Positions 25,424 through 36,900 of a stretch of DNA of 50,726 nucleotides are shown here, in pieces; positions within the stretch are counted from its first letter, which is position 1, and each line of letters starts with the position of its first letter. Both the position numbers and the translations under genes were made by a program. The notes beneath the pieces are model-generated. The model was given only the letters and a program-made list of their open reading frames with translations, was not told the origin of the DNA and made no database searches. Origin of the DNA: an uncultured Clostridia bacterium (GTDB lineage Bacteria > Bacillota > Clostridia > Christensenellales > Borkfalkiaceae). The stretch lies in the NCBI GenBank assembly GCA_949878885.1, contig CATLBN010000012.1:1-50726 (forward strand), in the 5' to 3' direction.

Positions 25424-27259
25424 ATGTGTGGAATAGTAGGTTACGTAGGTGCAAAACAGGCGGCGCCCGTTCTTTTGGACGGGCTTTCCAAGCTTGAATA
25501 CCGCGGCTATGATTCGGCGGGAATTGCGGTTTCCGATTTTAAAAACAATATAAACATAGTTAGGTCTAAGGGCAAGCTTTGCATACTTTCCGAAAAAACA
25601 GAAGGCGGCAAAAAGCTTGAAGGCGTATGCGGCATAGGGCATACCCGTTGGGCAACGCACGGCGAACCTTCCGAAAACAACGCGCATCCGCATTATAACG
25701 ACGACAGAACGATAGTTGCGGTGCATAACGGCATTATAGAAAATTATGCCGAACTTAAAGGTAAACTTATACGGCAGGGTTACGGATTTTATTCTCAAAC
25801 CGATACCGAAGTTGCAACAAAACTTGTAGATTATTACTATAAAAAGCACAACGACCCCATAAGGGCTATTGCCAATTTTGTTTTGCGCGTAAGAGGTTCT
25901 TATGCTCTTGCGGTGCTTTTTAAAGATTTTCCCAACCAAATTTTTGCCGTACGTAAAGACAGCCCTATGGTAATAGGTATTGCGGGAGGCGAAACGTTTA
26001 TTGCTTCCGACGTGCCTGCAATATTGAAATATACAAACAAAGTTTATTATGTAGGCAATACGGAAATAGCACATCTCGAAAAGGGTAAAGTAACTTTTTA
26101 CAATCTCGATAAAGAGCCTATAAATAAAGAGGTTGCAGAAATTACCTGGGACGCGCAGTCGGCCGAAAAAGACGGCTTTGAGCATTTTATGCTTAAAGAA
26201 ATGTACGAACAGCCCAAAGTTGTAAAAGATACCGTAAACGGACTTTTGGTAGACGGCAAAATAGACTTTATCTCCGCCGGACTTTCGGACGAGGAGCTTA
26301 AAAACTTTAATCAAATTACCGTGGCTGCGTGCGGTTCGGCGTATCACGCAGGCGTGGTTTTGCAATACGTAACCGAAGAACTTGCGCGTATTCCCGTAAG
26401 AGTGGAGCTTTCTTCCGAATTCAGATACCGCAATCCCGTTGCGGATAAAAACTGTTTGGTAATTGTAATAAGCCAATCCGGCGAAACGGCGGACAGCCTA
26501 GCAGCGCTTAGGGAAGCAAAAAAATTGGGTATGAAAACGCTTGCCATAGTAAACGTTTTGGGTTCATCCATAGCGCGGGAAGCCGACTGTGTTCTTTACA
26601 CCAAAGCGGGTCCTGAAATTGCGGTTGCTACAACCAAGGCTTACAGTTCGCAGCTTATTGCGGCATATGCGCTTGCGCTTAAATTGGCAACGGTAAAAAA
26701 TACTATAACGGGCGAACGTTATTTATCGCTTATAAAAGAACTTTCGTCTTTGCCTGAAAAAATAGAGATTATTCTTAACGGCAAAGAGAGTATTCAGCAT
26801 TTTGCTTCGGAAGCGGCTAACAAGAAAAACGTATTTTTTATAGGCCGCGGAGTGGATTATGCCGTTGGAATAGAGGGAAGTTTAAAGCTTAAAGAAATAA
26901 GCTATATTCATTCCGAAGCTTACGCCGCCGGCGAACTTAAACACGGACCTATAAGCTTAATAGAAGACGGTACGCTTGTTATTGGCGTGCTTATGCAGGA
27001 CAGACTGCTTGAAAAAACGCTTAGCAACCTTGTGGAAACAAAAAGCCGCGGCGCATTTATAGCGGCGGTTACGTGCGAAAACAACGAAAAAGCGGCGGAA
27101 GTTGCCGACATTACAATTAACGTACCCAAAACCGAAGGATTGTTTGCGGCAAGCCTTGCCGTGATACCGCTGCAGTTGTTTGCTTATTACCTTAGCGTGC
27201 TTAAAGGCAACGACGTGGACAAGCCGAGAAATCTTGCCAAAAGCGTAACGGTTGAATAA
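25424..27259 (+). CDS. glmS: glutamine-fructose-6-phosphate aminotransferase
   Basis: 611 aa. The N-terminal glutaminase begins MCGIVGYVG with nucleophile Cys2, plus RGYDSAG, GHTRWATHG and HNGIIEN. Two SIS domains follow (SQSGETADSLAA; an ATTKAYSSQ block), and the conserved C-terminus PRNLAKSVTVE ends the protein. It makes glucosamine 6-phosphate from fructose 6-phosphate and glutamine, the first step to UDP-GlcNAc. The gap upstream is only 39 nt, so the glmS ribozyme that controls this gene in many Bacillota is absent here. The fructan operon's fructose 6-phosphate is its substrate. Confidence 0.98.
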   Translation: MCGIVGYVGAKQAAPVLLDGLSKLEYRGYDSAGIAVSDFKNNINIVRSKGKLCILSEKTEGGKKLEGVCGIGHTRWATHGEPSENNAHPHYNDDRTIVAVHNGIIENYAELKGKLIRQGYGFYSQTDTEVATKLVDYYYKKHNDPIRAIANFVLRVRGSYALAVLFKDFPNQIFAVRKDSPMVIGIAGGETFIASDVPAILKYTNKVYYVGNTEIAHLEKGKVTFYNLDKEPINKEVAEITWDAQSAEKDGFEHFMLKEMYEQPKVVKDTVNGLLVDGKIDFISAGLSDEELKNFNQITVAACGSAYHAGVVLQYVTEELARIPVRVELSSEFRYRNPVADKNCLVIVISQSGETADSLAALREAKKLGMKTLAIVNVLGSSIAREADCVLYTKAGPEIAVATTKAYSSQLIAAYALALKLATVKNTITGERYLSLIKELSSLPEKIEIILNGKESIQHFASEAANKKNVFFIGRGVDYAVGIEGSLKLKEISYIHSEAYAAGELKHGPISLIEDGTLVIGVLMQDRLLEKTLSNLVETKSRGAFIAAVTCENNEKAAEVADITINVPKTEGLFAASLAVIPLQLFAYYLSVLKGNDVDKPRNLAKSVTVE

Positions 27260-27296
27260 TCAAAGGATAAGCCGTTTGCGCGGCTGAAATATAAGT

Positions 27297-29135
27297 ATGA
27301 AAAAGAATTATAATAAATTAAGAGAGCTTGCTGTTTTTTGCGCGTGCGACTTGTTTGCCGTTACGCTTTCTATGTTATGCTCTCTTTTTATTGTAGACGG
27401 GAAAATGCCTATATGCTGGGATTTGCTTATTTGGTATATTTCCAATATAGCATTTGTGTATGCGTTTTTTGCGCTTTTCAGGCTGTACTTTTTCGTATTT
27501 AACTCGGTTGGAATAATAGAAACGCTTAAAATAGTTGCGGCAACCGTGTTTATTTTTTTGGTAAACGTTCCGTTTGTTTTTCTTTTTGAATTTCTGCACT
27601 TTGCAACGGTGTTCTCATACTGCGTGCAGCTTGCTCTGCTGGCAATGGCTATTCGCTTTTCCAAGCGGATGTATTATACAATTAAGTATTCTATAAGCAG
27701 AAAAACAAAAGATAAAGTAAGAACGCTTATAGTCGGCGCTGGAAGCGCCGGTTCTATGCTTATAAGAGAAATTCAAACAACGGATAAAATAGATTATCTG
27801 CCCGTTTGCATTGCCGACGACGATAAAGATAAGGTAGGCAGAACAATTAACGGCGTTAAGGTTGCCGGAATAACCGACGATATACCTGTGCTTGCCGAAA
27901 GATACGCCATAGACGAAATTTTAATTGCCATTCCGGCTGCGTCTAAATCACAGGTAAAGCGAATTTACGAACTTTGCAAAACTACCGACTGCAAAGTTAA
28001 AACTCTGCCCGGTATTTATCAGATTGTAAGCGGCGAAGCCAGTGTTTCGGCTTTGCGCGAAGTTCAAATTCAGGACTTGTTGGGCAGAGACCAAATAAAA
28101 GTAGATTTGAACGAAATAATGGGATATATCGAAAATAAAGTGATATTGGTAACCGGCGGCGGTGGTTCCATAGGAAGCGAGCTTTGCAGGCAGATTGCTA
28201 CGCACAATCCCAAACAGCTTATAATTTTGGATATTTACGAAAATAGCGCTTACGATATAGAACAGGAACTTAAAAGGGCGTATCCCGATTTAAATTTACT
28301 TACGCTTATTGCAAGCGTCCGCGACGCAACTAAAATGGACGACGTGTTCAGTAAGTGCCGTCCCGATATTGTGTTTAACGCCGCTGCGCACAAACACGTG
28401 CCGCTTATGGAAACAAGCCCCAACGAAGCCGTTAAAAACAACGTTTTCGGTACGCTTAACGTAGCAAAATGCGCCGATAAATACGGCACGAAAACTTTTG
28501 TGCAGATTTCAACCGATAAAGCGGTTAATCCCACAAACGTTATGGGCGCAACCAAGCGCATTTGCGAAATGATTATTCAAACCATAGGCAAGCACAGCAA
28601 ACATACCAATTTTGTTGCGGTAAGGTTTGGCAACGTGCTCGGTTCAAACGGTTCGGTTATACCTCTTTTTGAAAAGCAGATAGCGGAGGGCGGTCCCGTT
28701 ACCGTAACTCATAAAGATATTATACGGTATTTTATGACTATTCCCGAAGCCGTTTCGCTTGTGTTGCAGGCAGGCGCCTATGCAAAGGGCGGACAGATAT
28801 TTGTGCTTGATATGGGCGAGCCCGTAAAAATTTACGATTTAGCGTACAATTTAATTAAACTTTCCGGCTTGGAGCCTAACGTAGATATAGACATAGTATG
28901 TACGGGATTGCGCCCGGGCGAAAAACTTTACGAAGAACGGCTTATGGACGAGGAGGGTATGCAAAAAACGCCCAACGGTCTTATAAATATTGCCAATCCC
29001 ATTAAACTTGACGAAGACTTTTTGTGGACTTCGCTTGAACGTCTGCGTTTTGCGGCTAAGTCGGAAACAGCAGATATGCGTCATTTAATATCCGATCTTG
29101 TTCCTACTTACACAATAAAAAAAGAAGATATGTAA
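27297..29135 (+). CDS. membrane nucleotide-sugar dehydratase, UDP-GlcNAc 4,6-dehydratase type (PglF/WbpM/CapD-like)
   Basis: 612 aa. Four or five N-terminal helices (about 10-125) are followed by a first Rossmann region (LIVGAGSAGS) and a C-terminal short-chain dehydratase domain with the NAD site TGGGGSIGS (about 282-290). The active-site segment reads TDKAVNPTNVMGATKR, with Met where most SDR enzymes have Tyr, as in WbpM/PglF-type dehydratases. The product would be UDP-4-keto-6-deoxy-GlcNAc for surface glycans or glycoprotein sugars. There is no good Shine-Dalgarno next to the ATG; AAAGGA (27262-27267) lies upstream of a small hairpin (27270-27285) that would bring it closer. It ends at a strong terminator. 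Confidence 0.9.
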   Translation: MKKNYNKLRELAVFCACDLFAVTLSMLCSLFIVDGKMPICWDLLIWYISNIAFVYAFFALFRLYFFVFNSVGIIETLKIVAATVFIFLVNVPFVFLFEFLHFATVFSYCVQLALLAMAIRFSKRMYYTIKYSISRKTKDKVRTLIVGAGSAGSMLIREIQTTDKIDYLPVCIADDDKDKVGRTINGVKVAGITDDIPVLAERYAIDEILIAIPAASKSQVKRIYELCKTTDCKVKTLPGIYQIVSGEASVSALREVQIQDLLGRDQIKVDLNEIMGYIENKVILVTGGGGSIGSELCRQIATHNPKQLIILDIYENSAYDIEQELKRAYPDLNLLTLIASVRDATKMDDVFSKCRPDIVFNAAAHKHVPLMETSPNEAVKNNVFGTLNVAKCADKYGTKTFVQISTDKAVNPTNVMGATKRICEMIIQTIGKHSKHTNFVAVRFGNVLGSNGSVIPLFEKQIAEGGPVTVTHKDIIRYFMTIPEAVSLVLQAGAYAKGGQIFVLDMGEPVKIYDLAYNLIKLSGLEPNVDIDIVCTGLRPGEKLYEERLMDEEGMQKTPNGLINIANPIKLDEDFLWTSLERLRFAAKSETADMRHLISDLVPTYTIKKEDM

Positions 29136-29152
29136 TTTAATTAACAAATAAT

Positions 29153-29185
29153 AAAGCGGAACGGCTGAATACCGTTCCGCTTTTT
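29153..29185 (+). terminator. intrinsic terminator of the amino-sugar operon
   Basis: GCGGAACGG (29156-29164) pairs with CCGTTCCGC (29172-29180), extended by A/T pairs, loop of 7 nt, then TTTTT. It also lies just beyond the stop of the convergent gene and may act on both strands. Confidence 0.88.
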
Positions 29186-29208
29186 AGCGTTTAAAGTTTA
29201 ATGTTTTG

Positions 29209-30645
29209 TTATGCCGAAGCGGGCAGCAACATTGCGGCTTCTTGCAGTTTGTTTTCGGCTTTTTCGGATTTTACAAGCATTGCTATAAAACAGCTGTAAA
29301 TTATTGTGGGAAATATATTGAAGATATGATTGTCTAAAAGACTTAAAATCAAAATAGCCAATACGGTTATTGCAATAAACGTTCTTTCCGGTGTTACGTT
29401 TTTAAAATAACATATAATTGTCTGTATCCTGTGCGCAACGTATGCAATAAGTCCGCATATTCCGCAGGCTCCCAATAATTCGAATACGGTGTTGTGGCAC
29501 ATATGCGGCAGAAAACCAAGCCCTGATTGTCCCGAATAGCCGTCATATCTAACATAGAAACCAACCCCTAAGAAGGGCGCGCTTTTAAAATTGGCAAACA
29601 TCTGTTTCCAAAGCAACGTTCTGCCGCTGCCGGTTTCAAAACTGCTTTTCAAAGATTCGAAGAATAAAAGTATTTTTGACCAAAGAACTCCCAATATAAC
29701 GGCAAGCCCAAGCAGCGCCAATGCTGCAATAATTATGTTTGCTAGTCTGTTTCTGCCTGTAATAATTAAAATTATAACGCATAGAGGAAGAATAATAATC
29801 AATCCCAGCATTGCCTGACGGCTCATCGTAAATATTGTTCCGGCGGTTGCCGCAAGCGCGTAAACGGAAAAAAGATACCCGTATTTTTGCTTGCCCGCAA
29901 GAAAGAGTATAGGGGGCAGGCATATTAAATGCATCATTCCGGCTTGATTATAGGTGCCCCAGCCGAATACGAGTTTTGTCCGCTGTATAGTACCGTTTTC
30001 AATTATCCCTTCTGTAGTCAAATAGGTAACCAAAAGTTCTATAAGCAAAACGCCGCTAAGCGCTACAAAAGAATATGCAACGTTAATAAAACTTTCTTTA
30101 CTGCAATTTACGTTGTCTTTCATTGCCGCAAAAACGCCCAAAAAGCACGCTGCCATAATTAAACCGTATAAAAGGTTTTTGGGTTTGTAGCCGTCGGAAA
30201 ACAGTCCGTTTAAAAGTAAAACCGCGGCAAACGCGCACAGTCCGAAAAATATGGGAGTAAATTTAAAGTTTCCCTGCTTTATTGTTTTTGCCAGGCGGTA
30301 AATCAATGCCAAAATATGTATAGAAAGCAAAATTATTATTTGCGTTAAAATAACCGAAGAAGAATAATATGCCGAACCGCCCATAAGCGGCATTGTAGAA
30401 TTTTTTCTTGAAATCATTACCGCCATAAGAATCAAATTGGATATCAGCGGCGTGGAGTCGTCTGAAATCAATAAAATTAGAGTTCCCGTTATACAGAAGT
30501 AATATATGTAAAAAATATCCAATCCTGTATAATAATTCAAAAGCGACAACGCTGCGGTTATAAACGGAAAATATCGCCAGGATAAAAAGCGTTTAACGGC
30601 TTTAACGGGCTTTCCGTTTTTAATTTTTGTTAACGTATCGTTCAT
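29209..30645 (-). CDS. O-antigen ligase/polymerase-like membrane protein (Wzy/WaaL family)
   Basis: 478 aa starting at 30645, where AGGAAG precedes the ATG; the longer in-frame start at 30723 lies upstream of the predicted transcription start. About 11-12 hydrophobic helices are visible, with a large extracytoplasmic loop containing GSGRTLLWKQMFANFKS and FLGVGFYVRYDG, the pattern of O-antigen ligase/polymerase proteins (PF04932). It would polymerise or ligate surface polysaccharide, a fitting neighbour for the dehydratase, although on its own promoter. Confidence 0.85.
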   Translation of the reverse strand: MNDTLTKIKNGKPVKAVKRFLSWRYFPFITAALSLLNYYTGLDIFYIYYFCITGTLILLISDDSTPLISNLILMAVMISRKNSTMPLMGGSAYYSSSVILTQIIILLSIHILALIYRLAKTIKQGNFKFTPIFFGLCAFAAVLLLNGLFSDGYKPKNLLYGLIMAACFLGVFAAMKDNVNCSKESFINVAYSFVALSGVLLIELLVTYLTTEGIIENGTIQRTKLVFGWGTYNQAGMMHLICLPPILFLAGKQKYGYLFSVYALAATAGTIFTMSRQAMLGLIIILPLCVIILIITGRNRLANIIIAALALLGLAVILGVLWSKILLFFESLKSSFETGSGRTLLWKQMFANFKSAPFLGVGFYVRYDGYSGQSGLGFLPHMCHNTVFELLGACGICGLIAYVAHRIQTIICYFKNVTPERTFIAITVLAILILSLLDNHIFNIFPTIIYSCFIAMLVKSEKAENKLQEAAMLLPASA

Positions 30646-30691
30646 ATTCTTCCTGCGGTTTAAAAGCTTTGCTTCAATAAATTCTTTTTTA

Positions 30692-30720
30692 ATTATAAAA
30701 CCAAAATATATCAAAGTCAA
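30692..30720 (-). promoter_or_regulatory. predicted promoter of the O-antigen-ligase-like gene
   Basis: On the minus strand TTGACT (30715-30720) and a consensus TATAAT (30692-30697) are 17 bp apart. It overlaps the N-terminal extension of the longest reading frame, which argues for the internal start at 30645. Confidence 0.7.
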
Positions 30721-30871
30721 CATTAATAGACAAAGTTATTAAATTAATAATTGTAACAACTATTTATTACAAATTTATTCCAAAATTATACAATAATAGA
30801 CATAATGTTTAAAAATGTTGCAAAAAATCCATTTTTTTATAAAAATTTTATCATATATTTTTATTACAAAG

Positions 30872-30900
30872 TTGACAATTTGTCATAAAAGGCTTATACT
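30872..30900 (+). promoter_or_regulatory. predicted promoter of the giant surface protein gene, with overlapping palindrome
   Basis: TTGACA (30872-30877) and TATACT (30895-30900) are 17 bp apart. The -35 overlaps a 13-bp palindrome TGACAATTTGTCA (30873-30885), a possible operator. The leader of about 60 nt contains a hairpin (TATAAGC 30929-30935 with 30944-30950) before the AAGG ribosome binding site. The rest of 30724-30871 is AT-rich with no gene. Confidence 0.7.
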
Positions 30901-30966
30901 TATAAAGTATTTAAAATATATATTATTGTATAAGCGCCGTTTTGCTTATATTTTTATAAGGTAAAT

Positions 30967-33900
30967 ATGAAGAAAAAGGATAACAAATTACATTCCGACA
31001 ATTTAAAAATTGTTAAGAATGCGGGTTATACAACTTCCAAAAGCGATAAGCGAAACAAGTCGTTGAACAACCGCGCCGGAATGCACGATAAAAAGAAAAA
31101 TATGATGGGCGAAAGCAGTATATTGCGGCGTAAGCCCCTTGCTTTAAAGCACGTGCGCCGTATGCGCAAAGCTGCGGCCGCGCTTGCTGCGGTTTTTCTT
31201 GCAGGCGCGTCGTATGCAGGTTACGGCTTTTTTAAAACTTCCGCTCCGCAAGACCTTACCGCCGATTATCAAACCGTTTGCTACAGTTTGCCGACCGACG
31301 GTTCTTCTCCCGTGCAGCATACTGCCGTAGAGGCGGTTGGGTATATGAATTATACGTTACAGCAGCAAAAAAGCTGGTCTTCGTATTATCAGTCCAACGT
31401 ACACACTGCGGTTGAGCAAAAGATAGAAACGTTTAAATATTATTCGGACGGAATTTTAATATCCGCGGATATTACCACAAGTTCTTTAATCAACAACGCA
31501 AAACAGTTTTGCGTTGCAGACGGCAGAGTGCTTTGGCGCGACGCTTCGGGCGGTAAAAATTCATATAACGGTATGGAAACGCCTTGGAAAGATAAACTTT
31601 CCGGCAATCTTACCAAAGAAGAATTTAAAATGAAACGCGGCTTTCCGCCTTCGGAATTTTCTGTTTACGTAATAAACGAAAAAACAGTGCTTAAAAACGG
31701 CACTTCCGAAAACGCGGTTGACAACGGAGACGGCACGTATTCCGTAACTCTTGCGCTCAACTACGTAACGCCCGTTGCCGACGGTGGTGCGGAAGCTGAA
31801 GCAATTAACGAAACTTCGGCAATTTACTATTACCAGCAGCAGATGAAAGTCAGCGGCGGTATAAGCGGCGCGGAGTTTTCCAACATAACCGTAAAGTTTA
31901 CATTTGACGGCGGATACAGAGTTTTACGCACCGAAGTAAATGAAGCGTACGTTGCGCAAATGGGTATTTCGGCAAGCTGTAAAAGCGAAAGTATTACGGA
32001 GTACAGTTACGGCGACGGGCAGGAAGCCGCGGAAACCGTAAAAAATTATTACGGCGGATTTTTCAGTAAATATACGGAAGCCGCAGTTGAGCCGGAGGAC
32101 GGCGTTTTGAATACCGCCGAGTGTCTGGCAAAAGCATTCGGCAGCGTAATGACCGAAGGCGCGGTTTTTAAACTTGATTTACAAGTTGACGAACTTATAA
32201 CTTCCGGCGTTATTTCGCTTGATGCAAGTCTTTCGGATATACGGGTGGCATTGGGCGATATTAAAGCATATTACGGGGGCAACTGCCTGTATCTTGCTTG
32301 CGGTAACGGTTTAAAATGCAAGATTGATTTAAACGGTTTTTCTTCGGATTCGTCCGATAATATAGGTTTTGACGCCGATGCGCTTTTGGCGCAGCTTGGA
32401 GAAAGCAATCCGCAGGTTTCCGAAGACGGAACCCGCGCAAAATTGAATTCAACCCTGCATATATTGGGGGTAACCGTAAATTTAGAGTTCTCGTTCATTA
32501 TCGACGGCAGCGATATTTCGCTTGAATACGTAGGCGGAACGGTTCCCGTAGGCGGCGGCGAAATAAAAGCGCGCCTTGCTTTCGGCAGCGCGGAGGATAT
32601 TCCCGCGGCGCTTTCCGAAGCCGAGAAAAATTCGTATGCGGACTTGTTTGGTCAGGGACTTTCGCTTTCGGGCGTTATAGAGATGAACGCCGGCGGCGAA
32701 ACGGTTGTTTTGGATGCGGAAAAATTAGGGCTTACTTTTGCAAACGGCTTTGGGTTGGAGCTTAAATCCAAGCTTTATGCAGGCGGAACCGTCGGCGTAA
32801 ACGGCGAGTATGCAGGCGGCGTTTGCATTGATTTTTACATATCATATTCTAACGGCGTTATAAAACTTGTTTACGGCGACGACCAAAATTTTGTAGGCGT
32901 AAACGTTTCCTTGGATGATTTTGCAACTTTAAAAGAGGCGCTTGCCGACGTTGTGGGCAGACTTAGCGAAGTTGTTTGCGAAGTTGTGCCGCAGGCAAAG
33001 GACATTTTAACTTACGACAATCTTTTAAAGCTGTTGCAAAATCTGGAAATATTTAAAACCCCTGCCGACGGTATTTTCGAAATTTCGGATATGCTGGACG
33101 GTTCGGGCGACATGTCCGGGCTTTTAAACGCTTTGGGAATACCCGTTGAAAACGGCAAAATTTCCATTGAGGGTTTGCTTAATAATTTAAATTTGAAATA
33201 TTCAGACGGCAGACTTTGCGCAACTTTGGGCAATAATCTTGCTTTTAACGTAGGCTTGGATAACAGCGGCGTTTCGTTAAAGCTTTCTTTGGAACTTGCC
33301 AATAATGCGGCTTCTGTTGCTTTAAACGGGGTTAAAATTGACGGCGCGTTCGAAGGCTTCGACTGCCCCGTTGACGAAAATCTTTTATTGACTTGCGGCG
33401 ATCTTGCGGAAATGCTGGATTACGTTGCGGCAACTGCCGAACTTATAACCCGCGACGAATATTCGGCAAACGCTTCGGTTAAACTGTACGAAAACGCGGC
33501 AGGCGGATATACGCAGTCGGCAGACGTAGGCGTTAATATAGATTACGTAAAAGGCAAAGAATTTCCCGTTAAATTAACTTTAAAAGACAATAATAAATCT
33601 TTCGGCGTAGAGCTTTCCGACGATATGTATTTCCATCTGGGTTTGGCTTACGATAATATGGGGCTGAAACAGGTTGCAAGCGGCGATAGCGTTGCTTATG
33701 TAACTGCCGACGATTTATATTTGGATATTTGGATATTAGACGCCAACCCTACAACGAACGTAGGCGGTAAATGGAACACCGTTGTTCCGACGGCGGACGG
33801 AAGAAAAATTTTCGACGGTTTAGACGTTTACGTTTGCGTTTCAAAATTTAAAAACCAAGAGGACGCTACGGCTAAGCGTACAGAGTATGAAAACAAAGGC

Positions 33901-36900
33901 TTAACGTTTGACGAATCCCAATTCGTTTATTCGCCGCTTAAAGTTTACGCGCCGCTTGACGAGCTTTTCACGGTTTTGGCGGCAGGCGTTTCTATGCTTG
34001 ACCTGCAGGGTATAAATCTTTCAGAACAGCCCGCGGTGTTGCAGCAGGCGTTAACGGCTGTGTCGGGGCTTTTGGACGAAGTGCTTATAAAGAAGTATCT
34101 TCCTGCAACGCACGGACAGTTTGCTTCGCTGGGACAGAGTTTGATTCCGCAGATTTTGGGTAAAGACTTATCTACGCTTCTTTCTGAAATTTTAAATTCC
34201 GTTTCCGCAAACGGCAACGTCGGAGATAATAACGTACAAACGGAAGTTAAGAACGGTAACTATATTAAGAGCATAAACGTTGAAAAGAGTCAAAGCGAGG
34301 GCGAATTAAAGATTGTTTTAAATTCCGACGCGATTTACGGCGGAGGATACGAAAACACTGTATTTACCGCAAGCAAAGGGTATTACCGTTACGGGATTAT
34401 GCCCGTTGAAGGCGATAGCGCCGAGGAAGAAATTTGTTACGGCAAATCTTACATAAAAACGCTGGGCGTTGAAAACGTTTACTTCGGCGGTAATAAAAAA
34501 GCCGATTTTGCCTTAAACGTTTCTGATAATGCCGCGCGTGCGGAAAGCTTTGAAAATTATTATAACTTTAGCGGCTTGGGCACGTTTTTAAAGGCTGCGG
34601 TAAATTCGGCTACGCACAAGACAACCGACCGCGACAGAGAGTTGGCGGAGGAGATGGGAATTAAACCTGCCGATTATACTTTAAATCACTATTATTTAAT
34701 TAACGGAATGGTACGCGCGTCTATTCTCGGTAAGAATATCGATATTGATACTACGCTTTCGGTAAATATAGACGAAAAAACAAACGACGTTACCGCAAAT
34801 ATTCATTTGGAATATAAAGGCGTATTCGCTTATATAACTCCGGCTATTAACGGCGACACCGTTTTGGATATGACTATTAAAGACGGAATGCTGTATATGA
34901 AGCGCGTGCAGACTACCGAAACAAAGCTGACGTCAAACAAGAAAATTACGCCCGTTACAATATACCGCGTAATGCCGCTTTCGGAATTTGCAAAAGCCGA
35001 AAACATTATGGATAATATAGGCTTTATACTTAACTTCGGCAGCTTTATTAACGACCAGCTCAAAGGCGTTGATATTTCCGGCGGAAGCGGAGCCGATATG
35101 AGCGGAGATTACGGAGAGTCGATAGGGCAGTTCCTCGCTTACTTCGGTTCTTCAGCCGATAAAAATTCGGCAAGCTGGACTTTTGCTATAGGCGGAAAAG
35201 GTTTGACCAAGCTTGTTGGTATGACAATGGAAGATATAGTTATTACTTTCCGTGCCGATACCGCTTACGACAGTATTTTAAACAGCAATACATACCTTGT
35301 TACGGGGCTTGAAATAAACGCAAAAATGATTTTGCTTGAAAGTTTGGGCATCAACTTAACACTTAGCGGAGATTTGAAATATTGCAATCCGCAGGAAAAT
35401 ATGATTAAAGGCTGCGTTGATAAATCGCACAATCTTTCCGCAGATTGGGAAAAGCTTTTGGGCAGTTCGTCCAAGGCGCTTGGAATTGCGGCAAACGGGC
35501 TTGAAGAAGGTACAGAATATGCAGAAGACGTTTTAAAAGCGCAGCGCGTATGGCTTAGTGCGCTTGAAGAAACGGGAGGAGATAAAAACTGTATAGAAGT
35601 TAATTCTTCATATGATACAGGCTTGAATATAGGCGAAATAAGCGTGTATGAAGAAGGAGAAAAAATTCAAAGCATAGAGGTGCTGTACGGAAACAGACAA
35701 GGGCTTATATCTCCGGCGCCCCAAGCTCCGCAGTTTGAAGAACGCGAAGGTTATGAATTAAGAATAACTTATACGGGCGTTGAAGTTTTAAACGACGGCA
35801 CTCTTGCCGTAACTGATTTTGCCGATGCAAGCATTTCCGCGCAATATGTTGCAAAACAGTTTACTGTTACGCTTAAAAGCGAATTTGCTCAGATTTTCCA
35901 AGATAAAATAAATTATATCTACGGTTCGGATTTGGATTTAACTCAATATATGGACGGCAGAGAGTTTGAAATAGACGGTGTTGTTTATACCATAACGGGT
36001 TTTGAATACGACGGTAAAAAGTATTCCGGCAACATTAAGAATTTTAACGTTTTAAGCGACGTAACGCTTAACGCCGTATGGGGAGAAGCCGATAAAGACC
36101 GTTTGTTTACGGTAACTTATTTAAGCGGCGAAAACGTTGTTAATGAACTTTCCGTAAAGTACGGCGAAGAAATAGACCTCAGCGTAGCGCCTGCGCCCGT
36201 TACGGGTTATGAATTTACGGGTTGGAATTACGACGGTATGCTAAAAGTTTACTGCAACCGCGAAGTTTATGCCGAATACGTTGCAAAAACCTATAATGTT
36301 AATCTTAACCTAAACGGTTACGACTGTTTGGACGAAGCGATAGATGCGGGATTTGAACAGATTGACGGCGGAGTAGGTTTAACTTATGTTTACGATTCCG
36401 GTGCGGTAACGCTTCCCGCGCTTGCGGATATATCCGGATTCGGCTTTAAAAATTATTATTATATATCGGAAGGCGGCGACAGGGTTGTAATTTCCGAAAT
36501 AGATAATATAACATCGGATTTAACAGTGTATCCCGAGTTTGAAGATTTAAGAATACATATAACACTTACAAGCGATTTGCCGTTTACGTTTGGCGGCGTT
36601 AAGTCGGAAGCGTTTACAGACGCGGAAGGCGTAGCGGTCGGTTACGCATTGACGGCGCACATTGTTCGCGAAAACAGCGCGGCGCTTGCGGCGCAAGGCG
36701 TTGACTCAGGAGCAGGCTATACTTTCTTGGGTTGGTGGTTCAGAAACTACGACGGTTCGTTTGCAAAACTTGACGACGCTTTGGATATTGCGCGTCCGGG
36801 AGAAACCGTTGAGTTGGAAATTAAAGCGCTTTGGGGCAAAGCAACCTTGCAAAGCTACGGAACTTATAAAGACGGCTGGTACCGTAAGTATAATATGCAA

